A stretch of 64,000 nt of DNA from Candidatus Saccharimonadota bacterium (GTDB lineage: Bacteria > Patescibacteriota > Saccharimonadia > Saccharimonadales > Saccharimonadaceae): contig UNSL01000004.1 in NCBI GenBank assembly GCA_900555265.1, positions 14,173 to 78,172 on the forward strand. Direction: 5' to 3'. Numbering within the stretch: position 1 is the first letter of the stretch; each line of letters opens with the position of its first letter. The notes beneath the pieces are model-generated. The model saw only the letters and a program-made list of their open reading frames with translations, was not told the origin of the DNA and made no database searches. Both the position numbers and the translations under genes were made by a program. Below, one piece after another: positions 1-8,587 of the stretch.

Positions 1-956
1 ATGACGAATCGACGACCACGCAGGAGTTATTAGAGAAGGCCGAAGCTGAACTTTTCAGCGTGTCAGACCAATCAACCAAGCAAGATTTGGTCAGTCTGGA
101 AAGCATTCTGACGGATAGTTTTGATCGAATTGAAGAGCTCAGTAAGAATAAAGGTTCTCTTAGGGGAGTTCGCACTGGCTATCGTGATTTGGACAATATG
201 ACCGCTGGCTTGCAAAAATCAGACTTGATCATTCTGGCGGCGCGCCCAGCCATGGGTAAGACGACGTTGGTGACAAATCTGGCTTATAACGTGGCAACGA
301 TTGAGAAAAATCCCGTCCTATTTTTCAGCCTAGAGATGAGTAAGGAACAGCTGGTCGACCGTATGTTAGCGGATGCATCGGGAGTTGATAGCTGGAATAT
401 TCGCACCGGAAATCTGAGCGACGAAGATTTTGCTAAATTGTCTGAAGCTATGGGGGAAATGGCCGAGGCGCCGATTTACATCGATGACACACCAGGATTA
501 TCAGTTTTGGAAATGCGCACGAAAGCTCGAAGAATTGCCCACGAGAATCCATTAGGATTAATCATCGTCGACTATTTGCAGCTTATGCAGGCCAACGGAA
601 ACCACAACGGAAACCGCGTTCAGGAAGTTTCGGAAATTTCACGCGGACTGAAGCTTATTGCTCGCGAACTGAATGTGCCGCTAATTGCCCTGAGCCAGTT
701 GAGCCGTTCCGTTGAATCACGCACGCCGCCAATTCCGCAACTAGCCGACCTGCGTGAATCCGGTTCCATTGAGCAGGACGCCGACATCGTGAGCTTTATT
801 TATCGCCCTGGATATTATGAGCCAGACAACCCAGAAGTACAGAATATTACAGACCTCATCATTGCCAAGCACCGTAACGGTCCAGTCGGTAAAGTCCAAT
901 TATACTTCCACCCAGAGCGCCTACGCTTTATGAGCCTGGATCGCAAGCATGAATAG
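1..956 (+). CDS. dnaB: Replicative DNA helicase DnaB (5' end outside the window)
   Basis: This is the C-terminal part of the hexameric helicase that unwinds DNA at the replication fork. The reading frame is open from base 3 to the stop at 956, so the gene starts before the window; an in-frame GTG at 60 is not the true start because the preceding residues (DESTTTQELLEKAEAELF) are typical of the DnaB linker helix. The RecA-like ATPase domain shows the Walker A motif ARPAMGKTT, a Walker B region LGLIIVDYLQLM, and the C-terminal block with LADLRESGSIEQDAD and AKHRNGPVG that is characteristic of DnaB. The gene after it is 22 bp away with its own -10 box. Identification is secure. Confidence 0.97.
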   Translation, partial: DESTTTQELLEKAEAELFSVSDQSTKQDLVSLESILTDSFDRIEELSKNKGSLRGVRTGYRDLDNMTAGLQKSDLIILAARPAMGKTTLVTNLAYNVATIEKNPVLFFSLEMSKEQLVDRMLADASGVDSWNIRTGNLSDEDFAKLSEAMGEMAEAPIYIDDTPGLSVLEMRTKARRIAHENPLGLIIVDYLQLMQANGNHNGNRVQEVSEISRGLKLIARELNVPLIALSQLSRSVESRTPPIPQLADLRESGSIEQDADIVSFIYRPGYYEPDNPEVQNITDLIIAKHRNGPVGKVQLYFHPERLRFMSLDRKHE

Positions 957-977
957 AATTGTGTTATAATCATACCA

Positions 978-2438
978 ATGAAAAAGCAAAAAGTTACCGA
1001 TATATTCCTTTACCGATGGCGCTACGTTTTCGGCTATACGCTGCTGGCGCTGCTATACATAGGGGCTATTATAATTTCCGCGTTGCACGTACCGGGAGGT
1101 TTGTCGCAAGCAGAAATCGACATGGTCAATACGACAAATCACTTGAATTTTAGCGTCGAAGGAATCGCCGTCACAAATCTGCCATTTCACCTTCTTCAAT
1201 TGCTATTCTTCAAGCTATTCGGCGTCAGCTTATTAACAATTAAAGCACCCGCCGTAATCCTTTCAATCGCCAGCTCCGTCGCTATTTTCTTCCTCTTAAA
1301 ACGCTGGTTTAAGCCGTCCACAACGATTCTATCGCTATTAATCATGGCAACGACCGGACAATTCTTATTCATCGGTCAAAGCGCAACTGTTGGCATTTTA
1401 TACATCTTTTACACCGCGCTAACTTTACTTTTTGCCACGTTAATTCTCCAAAAAGCCCAGAACGCCTCCATTTGGCGAATCAGCTTAGCCATCACCACGG
1501 CACTCAGCCTCTTCACTCCGTATTTTTGGTACATCAATCTGGGACTTCTGATCATCGCCTTTTTACATCCACATCCACGCTATTTCCTCGTCTCCAGAAA
1601 ACATCGCAAGTCTTGGATTGTGCCGTCCGCTATTTTATTCACGATTGGTTGTGCGATTAGTTTTCTTTGCTATAAATCCCACGCGCTATTTTACAACCTC
1701 ATCGGCATCAACAGCCTAAGTTTTGATATCGCTTCGAACCTCAGGACTTTATATTACACATACATCCGCATTTTCCCATCAGTCGTAGGAAACCAAATCA
1801 CGCCAATTATGGACGTTAACGCAATGGTGCTAATTGGACTAGGACTATTCCGCAGCTTCCAAAAAATCTCCAGCGCCCGCTCGTTTATGATTTGGTCGTG
1901 GCTAATCTTAGCATTGGCGCTACTCATCTTCCAGCCAAGTCTCACCCCGATAATCATCATCCCGCTATTTATTCTCTTGGCGGTCGGATTGGAGTCCCTA
2001 ATGAATATGTGGTACGGACTTTTCCCGCGCAATCCATACGCTCGTGGCACAGGGCTGGTTCTTATATCAATGCTAATCATCGTTATGGTGGTAGGTGGCA
2101 GCTTCCGCTATATTGACAGTTATCGCTATTTCCCAGAAGCAGCTTCACGCTTTAATAAAGATTTATCTCTACTCTGTAAAAATACCGCGCCGACCGATTC
2201 ATTCTCATTATTGGTCAGCAAAGAAGAATCACCGATTTACGAAGCGCTTAAAAAACACAACTATCACCAGATATCGATTATCCACACAGCGCCAGCAAGC
2301 GTCGGACAGACTTTATATGTTAGCCACAGCGTAAAGTCTCAAATTCCGCAGACTTACTCTGGGCACTTGTCGTCAGTAATCGTCAATGACCATAAGGACG
2401 GCGACCGATTCTATATCTACACATCCGACCGCAAATAG
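978..2438 (+). CDS. Multi-pass membrane protein, ArnT/PMT-like glycosyltransferase
   Basis: A 486-residue integral membrane protein with about ten hydrophobic segments. The architecture (short cytoplasmic start, first membrane helix at about 17-38, then an extracellular loop GGLSQAEIDMVNTTNH followed by many helices) resembles dolichyl-phosphate-mannose-protein mannosyltransferase (GT39/GT83) proteins, which transfer sugars from a lipid carrier on the outer membrane face. The usual acidic DE pair of the first loop is only partly matched (AEID), so the catalytic assignment is tentative. A TATAAT box at 965-970 lies 7 nt before the ATG, suggesting a leaderless transcript. Alternative: another polyprenyl-linked membrane transferase. 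Confidence 0.6.
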   Translation: MKKQKVTDIFLYRWRYVFGYTLLALLYIGAIIISALHVPGGLSQAEIDMVNTTNHLNFSVEGIAVTNLPFHLLQLLFFKLFGVSLLTIKAPAVILSIASSVAIFFLLKRWFKPSTTILSLLIMATTGQFLFIGQSATVGILYIFYTALTLLFATLILQKAQNASIWRISLAITTALSLFTPYFWYINLGLLIIAFLHPHPRYFLVSRKHRKSWIVPSAILFTIGCAISFLCYKSHALFYNLIGINSLSFDIASNLRTLYYTYIRIFPSVVGNQITPIMDVNAMVLIGLGLFRSFQKISSARSFMIWSWLILALALLIFQPSLTPIIIIPLFILLAVGLESLMNMWYGLFPRNPYARGTGLVLISMLIIVMVVGGSFRYIDSYRYFPEAASRFNKDLSLLCKNTAPTDSFSLLVSKEESPIYEALKKHNYHQISIIHTAPASVGQTLYVSHSVKSQIPQTYSGHLSSVIVNDHKDGDRFYIYTSDRK

Positions 2439-2470
2439 GGTATAATTGTAAGTGTTAAATAAGGAGGAAT

Positions 2471-2761
2471 ATGGCGTTTGATCAGGTAAAAATGCTGCAA
2501 CAATTACGCAAAGCACAGAAACAATTAGGGAAAGAAATCATCGAGGTTGAGGCTGGCGATGGCGCTGTGATCGTACAAATCACTGGCGAATTAAAGATCA
2601 AATCTGTAAAGATTGACCCAGAAATGGTCGACTTGGAGAATATCGAAGAGTTGGAGCACTGGATCGAAATCGCAGTTCGCGACGGCATGACAAAGGCTCA
2701 GGAAGTCGCTGCTGAAACTATGAAGCCATTGATGGGCAGCTTGGGCAATTTGCCATTCTAA
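2471..2761 (+). CDS. ybaB: YbaB/EbfC family nucleoid-associated protein
   Basis: A 96-residue DNA-binding protein of the YbaB/EbfC family, which forms a tweezer-like dimer and is almost always encoded next to recR, as here. Visible family traits are the N-terminal coiled helix (MLQQLRKAQKQLGKE), the central beta strands with GELKIKSVKIDPE, and the C-terminal helix with MGSLGNLPF. A strong Shine-Dalgarno AGGAGG at 2462-2467 sits a few bases before the ATG, and a TATAAT at 2441-2446 gives a short leader, unlike the leaderless neighbours. recR follows after 4 bp, so the two are surely co-transcribed. Confidence 0.93.
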   Translation: MAFDQVKMLQQLRKAQKQLGKEIIEVEAGDGAVIVQITGELKIKSVKIDPEMVDLENIEELEHWIEIAVRDGMTKAQEVAAETMKPLMGSLGNLPF

Positions 2762-2765
2762 AGTC

Positions 2766-3383
2766 ATGTCAATCGACATTTTACCAAAAGCTCTGACTGC
2801 TTTAATTGATGATTTTGGTAATCTACCTGGAGTTGGACCGCGTACGGCTGAAAGATATGCCTACGCGGTTTTACGCCGCAACCCCAAATCCGCAAAGCAA
2901 TTAGCGCATTCATTAGACCGATTACACGACCGAGTAAAAACCTGCCCGAAGACATTTGCGTTGATCGACTCAGATGACGATGTGTCGCCTTTATACGCAG
3001 ATTCGAACAGGAATAAAAAAGTAGTTTGTGTAGTCGAGGAGCCGCTAGACATCGTTGCTATAGAAAGAACGGGGCAGTTTCTGGGCACATACCACGTGCT
3101 GGGTGGCGTTATCTCACCAATTGACAACATTGGACCAGAGCAATTACATATACCAGAGCTAATTGAGCGTATAAAAACTGACGACGTTCAGGAGATTATT
3201 ATTGCCACGAATGCTTCAGTTGAGGGCGAGTCGACCGCGCTATTCTTGCAGCGCTACATCCAAGAAGCTGGATTGAATACGACTATCACACGCTTGGCTA
3301 GAGGCATTCCAGTCGGCGTTGACCTCGAATATGCAGACCAAATCACGCTGACTCACGCGCTGGAAGGTCGAAAACAGTTATAG
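2766..3383 (+). CDS. recR: Recombination mediator RecR
   Basis: A 205-residue RecR, which with RecO loads RecA onto gapped DNA. The helix-hairpin-helix start (LPGVGPRTAERYAY) and the Toprim domain (VVEEPLDIVAIERTG, LGGVISPIDNIGP, IIIATNASVEGESTALFL) are clear. The zinc-finger segment between them is abnormal: RecR normally has four cysteines there, but only Cys60 is present, and the segment reads CPKTFALIDSDDDVSPLYAD. The length is otherwise normal, so this looks like a metal-free variant and not a broken gene. It sits 4 bp downstream of ybaB. Confidence 0.95.
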   Translation: MSIDILPKALTALIDDFGNLPGVGPRTAERYAYAVLRRNPKSAKQLAHSLDRLHDRVKTCPKTFALIDSDDDVSPLYADSNRNKKVVCVVEEPLDIVAIERTGQFLGTYHVLGGVISPIDNIGPEQLHIPELIERIKTDDVQEIIIATNASVEGESTALFLQRYIQEAGLNTTITRLARGIPVGVDLEYADQITLTHALEGRKQL

Positions 3384-3407
3384 ATTCAAAGCTTCATAAC
3401 CAATAAA

Positions 3408-3434
3408 AAATACCCGCCATCTCGGCGGGTATTT
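3408..3434. terminator. Bidirectional terminator between recR and the surface-protein gene
   Basis: Two perfect 11-bp arms (AAATACCCGCC and its complement) around a 5-nt loop, with A-rich sequence on one side and T-rich on the other, so it can end both the plus-strand ybaB-recR transcript and the minus-strand surface-protein transcript. Confidence 0.85.
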
Positions 3435-3452
3435 CGTTGCTAGCTTGACCTA

Positions 3453-4634
3453 TTACATTTGGCGGCGGCTAGCGATGTAAGCGATAGTAGCTGTAGTTAG
3501 TCCACCTAGGCCTAGTGCTGACATAATCGCGTCACTTGCACCAGTCTTTGGCAATTCTGGGCTAGGTGTTGGTGTTGAAGGAGTGTTTGGTGTAGGGGTA
3601 GTAGGTGTAGTAGGAACTTCCTTACACTTGCTCAAGTCAGTTGTGTGCTTTGACTCGTTGTATTCTTCCTTCTTGATTTCACGAAGCTCTTTTTTATCGA
3701 TTACACAGATTGTGATCTTAGCAGGTGCTTCTTTACAGTCATTTGGATTTGTTGAGTACTTACTTTTATCAAATTCTGACTTCTTAATCTCTACATATTT
3801 CTTAGTCTTAAGGTCACAAACTTGAAGTTTTGTTTCAGGTTCGATTACGATAGTCTTTTCACAGTTTGGACTTTGTTTCTTGACTTCGCCGTTTTCTTTA
3901 CCATTTACGATTACAGTAACCTTGAAGCTGCCGTACTTTGTGTAAGTGTGTTCAATTGTAGATGAGTTAATAGTCTTAGTTGTACCGTCACCAAAGTTGT
4001 ATGTGTAGCTGGTGATGCTTGCACCGTTCTTAGCGGTTGCGTTTACAACAAACTTGTAGGTGTTGTCTTCAATTTTTAGAACTTGCAATGCGTCACATGT
4101 TAATGCAGGTTTTGCAGGAGGTGTTGTTGGAGTACCCCAAACTGGGTTACCACAGTCTTTAATCACACCAGTGATAAACTTACCGTCGTTATCAAACCAT
4201 GCATACATTTTGTAGCTCTTAGGACCGTCAACGAAGCTTTGACCAGTTGGATATTGGTAGTAAGTGTATCCGTTTGAAGTCTTGTAGCTACGTTGTGGCT
4301 GAGGCTGACGAGTACCAGCCTTAGACTGTACAGTTATAGAGTTTGTAGCAACGACACGACCGTCAACAGTAATGTTACCGTTTGCGTCAACTACACCCTC
4401 ACGCATGTTTGATCCACCTTGGATCATAGTACTGGTAATGTACCATTCTTTATATAGTTCTTTAATTTCTGTACGACTGTATGCTGTTTGCAATTCTGAC
4501 ATAGAATGTGTACCACAGTATACAACGTTAAATTTGTTACAGCCGGCAGCCTGTGAAGGTGATGCCAACCAGATTCCACCGAGCATAGCAAATCCCAGAG
4601 AGATAGCAATGCCGATTTTCTTAAATTTGTTCAT
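3453..4634 (-). CDS. Sortase-anchored surface protein with PKD domain (LPKTG)
   Basis: A 393-residue secreted wall protein. Residues 1-29 form a Sec signal peptide with a probable cut after SQA. Residues about 180-265 form a PKD-type beta-sandwich (YNFGDGT, HTYTKYGSFKVTV). Two degenerate 34-residue repeats follow (about 270-303 and 306-339), each with a Cys-containing start and a D.SKC/NDCKE end. A Thr/Pro-rich linker leads to the LPKTG sorting motif at 361-365, a membrane helix and a positive tail (ASRRQM). The substrate role fits the sortase at 44380-45783. The leader carries a hairpin and an SD (AAGAGGAG), driven by a TTGACA/TAGTAT promoter. The binding target is unknown; attachment to a host cell is only a guess. 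Confidence 0.88.
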   Translation of the reverse strand: MNKFKKIGIAISLGFAMLGGIWLASPSQAAGCNKFNVVYCGTHSMSELQTAYSRTEIKELYKEWYITSTMIQGGSNMREGVVDANGNITVDGRVVATNSITVQSKAGTRQPQPQRSYKTSNGYTYYQYPTGQSFVDGPKSYKMYAWFDNDGKFITGVIKDCGNPVWGTPTTPPAKPALTCDALQVLKIEDNTYKFVVNATAKNGASITSYTYNFGDGTTKTINSSTIEHTYTKYGSFKVTVIVNGKENGEVKKQSPNCEKTIVIEPETKLQVCDLKTKKYVEIKKSEFDKSKYSTNPNDCKEAPAKITICVIDKKELREIKKEEYNESKHTTDLSKCKEVPTTPTTPTPNTPSTPTPSPELPKTGASDAIMSALGLGGLTTATIAYIASRRQM

Positions 4635-4677
4635 AAAAACTCCTCTTTCCAGCCCTATCTTCAGGCTTTATGTCCTC

Positions 4678-4706
4678 ATACTAGCACAATCTTTATATTT
4701 TGTCAA
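4678..4706 (-). promoter_or_regulatory. Strong sigma-70-type promoter of the surface-protein gene
   Basis: On the minus strand TTGACA (4706-4701), a 17-bp spacer and TAGTAT (4683-4678) lie about 45 bp before the start codon. The resulting leader contains a small AGCC/GGCT hairpin and the SD. It has a leader, in contrast to the many leaderless genes here. Confidence 0.75.
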
Positions 4707-4841
4707 TAATAATTTATAAAAATGTTTATGTTTTTTTGATTGCGCAGTATTTTTAATAGTCCATCACATATTATACCACTTATGTAATTAAAAACAATAT
4801 ATTTTATATTAGAGTAAAAATCATTTGTTATAATAAATAAT

Positions 4842-5828
4842 ATGCTAGATACAGCTAAACAATTCATTCAATCCGCAAACAATATAGTTATTATTCAAGC
4901 CGAAAATCCCGACGGCGACAGCCTGGGTTCAAGTTTGGCGCTGGAAGAGGTCTTAAGCGACCTAGGGAAGACTGTTACTTTATATTGTCCAGTAGATATA
5001 CCGAAATATCTTCATTATATTCGCGGTTGGGATCGAGTGCAGAACGACTTTCCATTTCAAGCCGACGCCGCGATAATTGTCGATACGAGCGCGGACGTCC
5101 TTCTTAGCAAGGTATTAGAAACTCCCGGCGCACGACATTTCTTAGAAACGCACCCAACTCTAGTTATTGACCACCACACAGCTGAATCGACACTTAGCTT
5201 TGATCATATTATGTTATCAGAAACCGTCGTGGCGACCGGGGAATTACTATATAAACTGTTCAAGCATTCCGACTGGAAGATAAATCCTCAGGCGGCTGAA
5301 GATTTGTTGATAGCTATTATGAGCGATAGTCTGGGGCTTACTACGCAAAACACTACGGCTCAGACTTTCCATACAGCGGGGGAGCTTACAGAGTTGGGCG
5401 CATCCAACGCGGAAATTGAAGAGCGACGACGCGAATTTATGAAAAAATTGCCAGAAATTTTGGCGTACAAGGGAAAATTGATCGAGCGAATCGAATATTT
5501 ATTAGACGGACAATTAGCGTTGGTGCATGTGCCATTTGAGGAAATCCAGACCTACAGCGATGCCTACAACCCTGGAGCGTTGATTGGTGATGAATTGAGA
5601 CTGGTTGAAGGCGTGGCGCTTAGTTGTGTTATTAAAACTTACCCCGACGGCAAATTAACTGCGCGCCTACGAGGTAATTTACCGATTGCCGATACCGTAG
5701 CTGGATATTTTGGCGGCGGCGGCCATCCGTACGCGGCAGGATTCCGCGTGTATGACAATTACGACGAAATAGTAAGAGAATTAGTTACAGCAACAGATCA
5801 AGCTTTGCAAGAAGTAGGGCAGGGTTAA
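4842..5828 (+). CDS. DHH/DHHA1 phosphoesterase, NrnA-like
   Basis: A 328-residue DHH-superfamily protein, related to bifunctional oligoribonuclease/pAp phosphatase (NrnA) that degrades nano-RNA and pAp. Visible motifs: NPDGDSLGSSLAL (motif I, metal binding), IIVDTSAD (motif II), VIDHHTAE with the DHH triad at about 110-112, and the C-terminal DHHA1 substrate-binding motif GGGGHPYAAGF at about 290. TATAAT at 4829-4834 lies 7 nt before the ATG, so the mRNA is probably leaderless. The exact substrate (nano-RNA, pAp or cyclic dinucleotide product) cannot be told from sequence. Confidence 0.88.
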   Translation: MLDTAKQFIQSANNIVIIQAENPDGDSLGSSLALEEVLSDLGKTVTLYCPVDIPKYLHYIRGWDRVQNDFPFQADAAIIVDTSADVLLSKVLETPGARHFLETHPTLVIDHHTAESTLSFDHIMLSETVVATGELLYKLFKHSDWKINPQAAEDLLIAIMSDSLGLTTQNTTAQTFHTAGELTELGASNAEIEERRREFMKKLPEILAYKGKLIERIEYLLDGQLALVHVPFEEIQTYSDAYNPGALIGDELRLVEGVALSCVIKTYPDGKLTARLRGNLPIADTVAGYFGGGGHPYAAGFRVYDNYDEIVRELVTATDQALQEVGQG

Positions 5829-5895
5829 AAGTTATTGTAACATTGTTGGTATATATCAGTCTTTACGTCTGTAACAGAGTTGAGAAAAATATTAT

Positions 5896-5946
5896 ACCAC
5901 ATTTTTGACAAAATCCATTGACTTTTTAATATAAGTGTGATATAAA
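5896..5946 (+). promoter_or_regulatory. Promoter of cassette A
   Basis: TTGACT (5918-5923), a 17-bp spacer and TATAAA (5941-5946). The first 27 bases (5896-5922) are repeated exactly at 60648-60674 in the cassette D promoter. The downstream start region reads ATTAGCTTT, as in D. Confidence 0.85.
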
Positions 5947-5952
5947 TAACAT

Positions 5953-6171
5953 TAGCTTTTGTTGATGAGTTGAGATTTACTCCTTGTCCGAAAGCGTACC
6001 TTGACAAGCAGATGATTAGATTAAGACGAAATTAAGCATGAAGCGAGATTTTGGTTGTTGAAAGAAGATGTAATTGACAATTGAAACCTCGTTCCATGCT
6101 AAATTCCCATGGAGTCTTTGCCAAAAAGCAAAGATGGCAACTTCGCCGCGAGATAGAGAAAGGCCAGAAAA
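5953..6171 (+). other. Structured leader of cassette A
   Basis: About 220 nt between the predicted transcription start and the first gene. It can form CTTGTC/GACAAG (around 5982-6007) and a longer imperfect stem joining AGCATG near 6036 with CATGCT near 6095. A 7-codon frame MKRDFGC begins inside it, but nothing shows that it is translated. No known riboswitch was recognised. Confidence 0.45.
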
Positions 6172-6888
6172 ATGGCACCTATCGCAAACAACGCCAAGCG
6201 TTCTACCGAGTGGTACGCCGTACCGCCACAGCAAAAGATCGCTATCCACGCGAGCGGATTTTCCTTCTACTCCGGCGAAGACAAGAGCGTTAACGTCATG
6301 TTCCCGAGCAACAAGAAGTACTGGCCAGACTGGAAGATCGGCCATCTTGACAATAACGGAGGGCTTCACCACTATGGCCACGAACTATCCGACGGCCATG
6401 GCGTCGATGTAGGTTTTATCTTCGGCAATCAGGGTGATCCTGGGCTACTGCCAATGTACGACGATAATGGAAATACTTACGGTTACAGCTTCAGGCACGG
6501 CTCTCGAGGTCACGTACAACTAAAGTACGGCGACTTCTTTACTGCCACTCGCAATGCAGCTGGCACTCTTATCGACACGACTGACGAATCATGTTTTTTC
6601 TCCATGCTGGACGGTGACGTATACAACTTATACGTGTTCCGAAAAGGCGCCAACCTGACCTTAGGTGAGGTACTTTACGCCAAGGAATTCGCATGTCGTA
6701 TTCCCGGAAAAGAAGATATTTACTTGTGCAAAGTAGAATCTTCCCCTCACCGCGGAGAACTTCGAATGCAGAAATTTGTTGGCGACAAGTGCGAAGGATT
6801 CGTATCGGTAAAGGGCAGCATCAACAGCCCGTTTATCTCTAAGCTACTCTCCAGGGTAGTCCCTGGAGAGTATCGCCCCTTGCCTTAA
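6172..6888 (+). CDS. Orphan 238-aa protein of cassette A
   Basis: I do not recognise this protein. It has 238 residues, no signal peptide and no membrane helix; it is rich in Gly, aromatic and His residues with short beta-type segments (HASGFSFYSGED, WKIGHLDNNGGLHHYGHE, VDVGFIFGNQGD), suggesting a soluble beta-rich fold. The ATG at 6172 follows GAGAAAGG at SD distance. Codon choice and base composition look more GC-rich than the AT-rich sequence around it, which hints at recent acquisition. A perfect 10-bp inverted repeat (CTCTCCAGGG and its complement) lies in the last codons. It is expressed from the strong cassette promoter and followed by a structured 3' region and a terminator. Confidence 0.75.
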   Translation: MAPIANNAKRSTEWYAVPPQQKIAIHASGFSFYSGEDKSVNVMFPSNKKYWPDWKIGHLDNNGGLHHYGHELSDGHGVDVGFIFGNQGDPGLLPMYDDNGNTYGYSFRHGSRGHVQLKYGDFFTATRNAAGTLIDTTDESCFFSMLDGDVYNLYVFRKGANLTLGEVLYAKEFACRIPGKEDIYLCKVESSPHRGELRMQKFVGDKCEGFVSVKGSINSPFISKLLSRVVPGEYRPLP

Positions 6889-6952
6889 ATGAGGTAGCTC
6901 TGACCTCCTGATTTATTGCCGTTTTTTTGACGGTAAGTTATCAGGAGCAACC

Positions 6953-7033
6953 GAATAGTGATGAGCAGACGGCGGTATTGAACCGATGCCACACCCGGCA
7001 TCTAATCTTATATCTTCATCTGCTTCACTATTC
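6953..7033 (+). ncRNA. Three-way-junction RNA in the 3' region of cassette A
   Basis: An outer stem pairs GAATAGTGA (6953-6961) with 7025-7033 and AGCAGA (6964-6969) with 7019-7024, with a 2-nt bulge. Inside are two hairpins, CGGT/ACCG (6973-6985) and ATGCC/GGCAT (6986-7001). Another long hairpin (CTCCTGAT at 6905-6912 with 6940-6947) precedes it. It belongs to the 3' untranslated region between the 238-aa gene and the terminator. Confidence 0.55.
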
Positions 7034-7047
7034 CTTGAAAATTATTA

Positions 7048-7070
7048 AGTCCCAACTGGGGCTGTTTTTT
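7048..7070 (+). terminator. Rho-independent terminator of cassette A
   Basis: AGTCCC / GGGGCT stem with an AACT loop, then six T residues (7065-7070). It closes cassette A before cysS. Confidence 0.75.
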
Positions 7071-7115
7071 ATGTCAATTTTGAAAAACTGACCAGAGTAA
7101 CGTACAATAGAACTA

Positions 7116-8549
7116 ATGATAAAGCTCTATAACACGCTCACTAGACGGAAAGATGAACTGACGCCGCTTGACGGAGAAACGGTCAAATTTTACACCTGTG
7201 GTCTAACAGTTTATTCGCAGCCACACATTGGCAATTGGGTTGGCTATATTTACTGGGACGTGTTAGTACGATTGCTACGCTGGCAAGATATTCCCGTTAT
7301 TCGAACACAAAACATCACCGACGTTGGACATTTGACAAGTGATGACGATAACGGCGAGGACAAAATGGAAAAAGGTGCGCGCCGTGAGGGGAAGACTGCT
7401 TGGGACGTGGCGGAAAGATATATTTCCATAGCCAATCACGAGGCCTACGACGTACTGAAATTGATAAAACCAGATTACTTGGTACGGGCGACGGATTATA
7501 TTCAGCAGCAGATTGACTTCGCAAAAGGACTGGACGAAAAGGGATTTTTATATAAAATCGACGGCGACGGCATGTATTTTGACACGTCGCTTTTGAAGGA
7601 TTACGGTAAATTAGCGCGGCTGGACGTGGCGGGCCTGGAAGCTGGCGCCAGAGTGAGCGTTGAAGGAAAGCGCAATATTACTGACTTCGCCGTATGGAAG
7701 TTTTCGCCAAAAGACGCCAAGCGCGATATGGAGTGGAACAGTCCGTGGGGAGTCGGTTTTCCTGGCTGGCATCTGGAATGCTCGACAATTGCCCGTGAAA
7801 CACTTGGGGATTCTATTGATATTCACGCTGGCGGGATTGATCATATTCCAGTTCATCACACGAATGAAATTGCCCAGAGCGAGAGTCTGACCGGAAAACA
7901 ATTTTCTCAGATTTGGCTACATAATAATCACATAAAAGTTGACGGCCGAAAAATGAGTAAATCTCTAGGGAATATTATTACGCTGGAAGATATTATTTCG
8001 CGAGGGTTTAGTCCGATGGCGTTTAAGCTGGCGATTCTCAGTAAGCATTATCAGACGGAAGGCAATTTTACCTGGGAAATCTTGGAAGCAGCACAGGCGC
8101 GATTGAATCATTGGCGGGATTACGCGGTTCTGAGACATCAGACTCACGACACGCTGGAAGATGACGACGATAAGGACGAGCAGGACGATTCGGTTTCATT
8201 ATTAGCGGGACGTCAGGCGCTGGTCGAGAAATTGAACGATGATTTGGATACCCCAGGCGCACTGGCGTTGATTGATGAAGTGTTTTCAAAGTTGGATCAT
8301 ACGCCGCTTGATAAAATTCATCGACAGAGTTTGGTGCAGTTTATTGATGAGATTGACGAGATTTTAGGGCTGGATTTGGCTGAGTCTACGCCTGATATTA
8401 CTGACGATTTGAAGAGGTTGATTATCCAGCGACGTCAAGTACGCGCAGAGAAAAACTGGGAAGAATCCGACAGAATCCGCGATGAACTTCTTCAGGCTGG
8501 CGTCGCTGTTCGTGATACACCAAGCGGCAGCATTTGGACGTGGAAATAG
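7116..8549 (+). CDS. cysS: Cysteinyl-tRNA synthetase
   Basis: A 477-residue class I synthetase that charges tRNA-Cys. The first zinc ligand Cys28 is in FYTCGLTVY, the HIGH-type signature is HIGN at 37-40, the second zinc region is GWHLECS and the ATP-binding KMSKS lies at about 280. Length is typical. TACAAT at 7103-7108 is 7 nt before the ATG, indicating a leaderless transcript separate from cassette A upstream. A perfect terminator follows directly. Confidence 0.97.
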   Translation: MIKLYNTLTRRKDELTPLDGETVKFYTCGLTVYSQPHIGNWVGYIYWDVLVRLLRWQDIPVIRTQNITDVGHLTSDDDNGEDKMEKGARREGKTAWDVAERYISIANHEAYDVLKLIKPDYLVRATDYIQQQIDFAKGLDEKGFLYKIDGDGMYFDTSLLKDYGKLARLDVAGLEAGARVSVEGKRNITDFAVWKFSPKDAKRDMEWNSPWGVGFPGWHLECSTIARETLGDSIDIHAGGIDHIPVHHTNEIAQSESLTGKQFSQIWLHNNHIKVDGRKMSKSLGNIITLEDIISRGFSPMAFKLAILSKHYQTEGNFTWEILEAAQARLNHWRDYAVLRHQTHDTLEDDDDKDEQDDSVSLLAGRQALVEKLNDDLDTPGALALIDEVFSKLDHTPLDKIHRQSLVQFIDEIDEILGLDLAESTPDITDDLKRLIIQRRQVRAEKNWEESDRIRDELLQAGVAVRDTPSGSIWTWK

Positions 8550-8579
8550 CCCGCTAGATTCAACGGGCTATATTTTTTC
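8547..8579. terminator. Bidirectional terminator after cysS
   Basis: TAGCCCG (8547-8553) pairs perfectly with CGGGCTA (8564-8570), followed by a T-run. It overlaps the cysS stop and faces the end of the convergent AI-2E-family gene. Confidence 0.85.
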
Positions 8580-8587
8580 TGCGTCAA

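Noticed and set aside
5825..6007. 60-codon minus-strand frame over the cassette A promoter
   Set aside because: It is explained by the AT-rich promoter region; no SD or -10 box supports it.
6953..7033. Possible tRNA on the minus strand (a GGTTCAATACC T-arm-like segment and a 7-bp acceptor-like pair)
   Set aside because: The T stem has only three pairs, there is no D arm and no 7-nt anticodon loop. The plus-strand three-way junction explains the pairing better.
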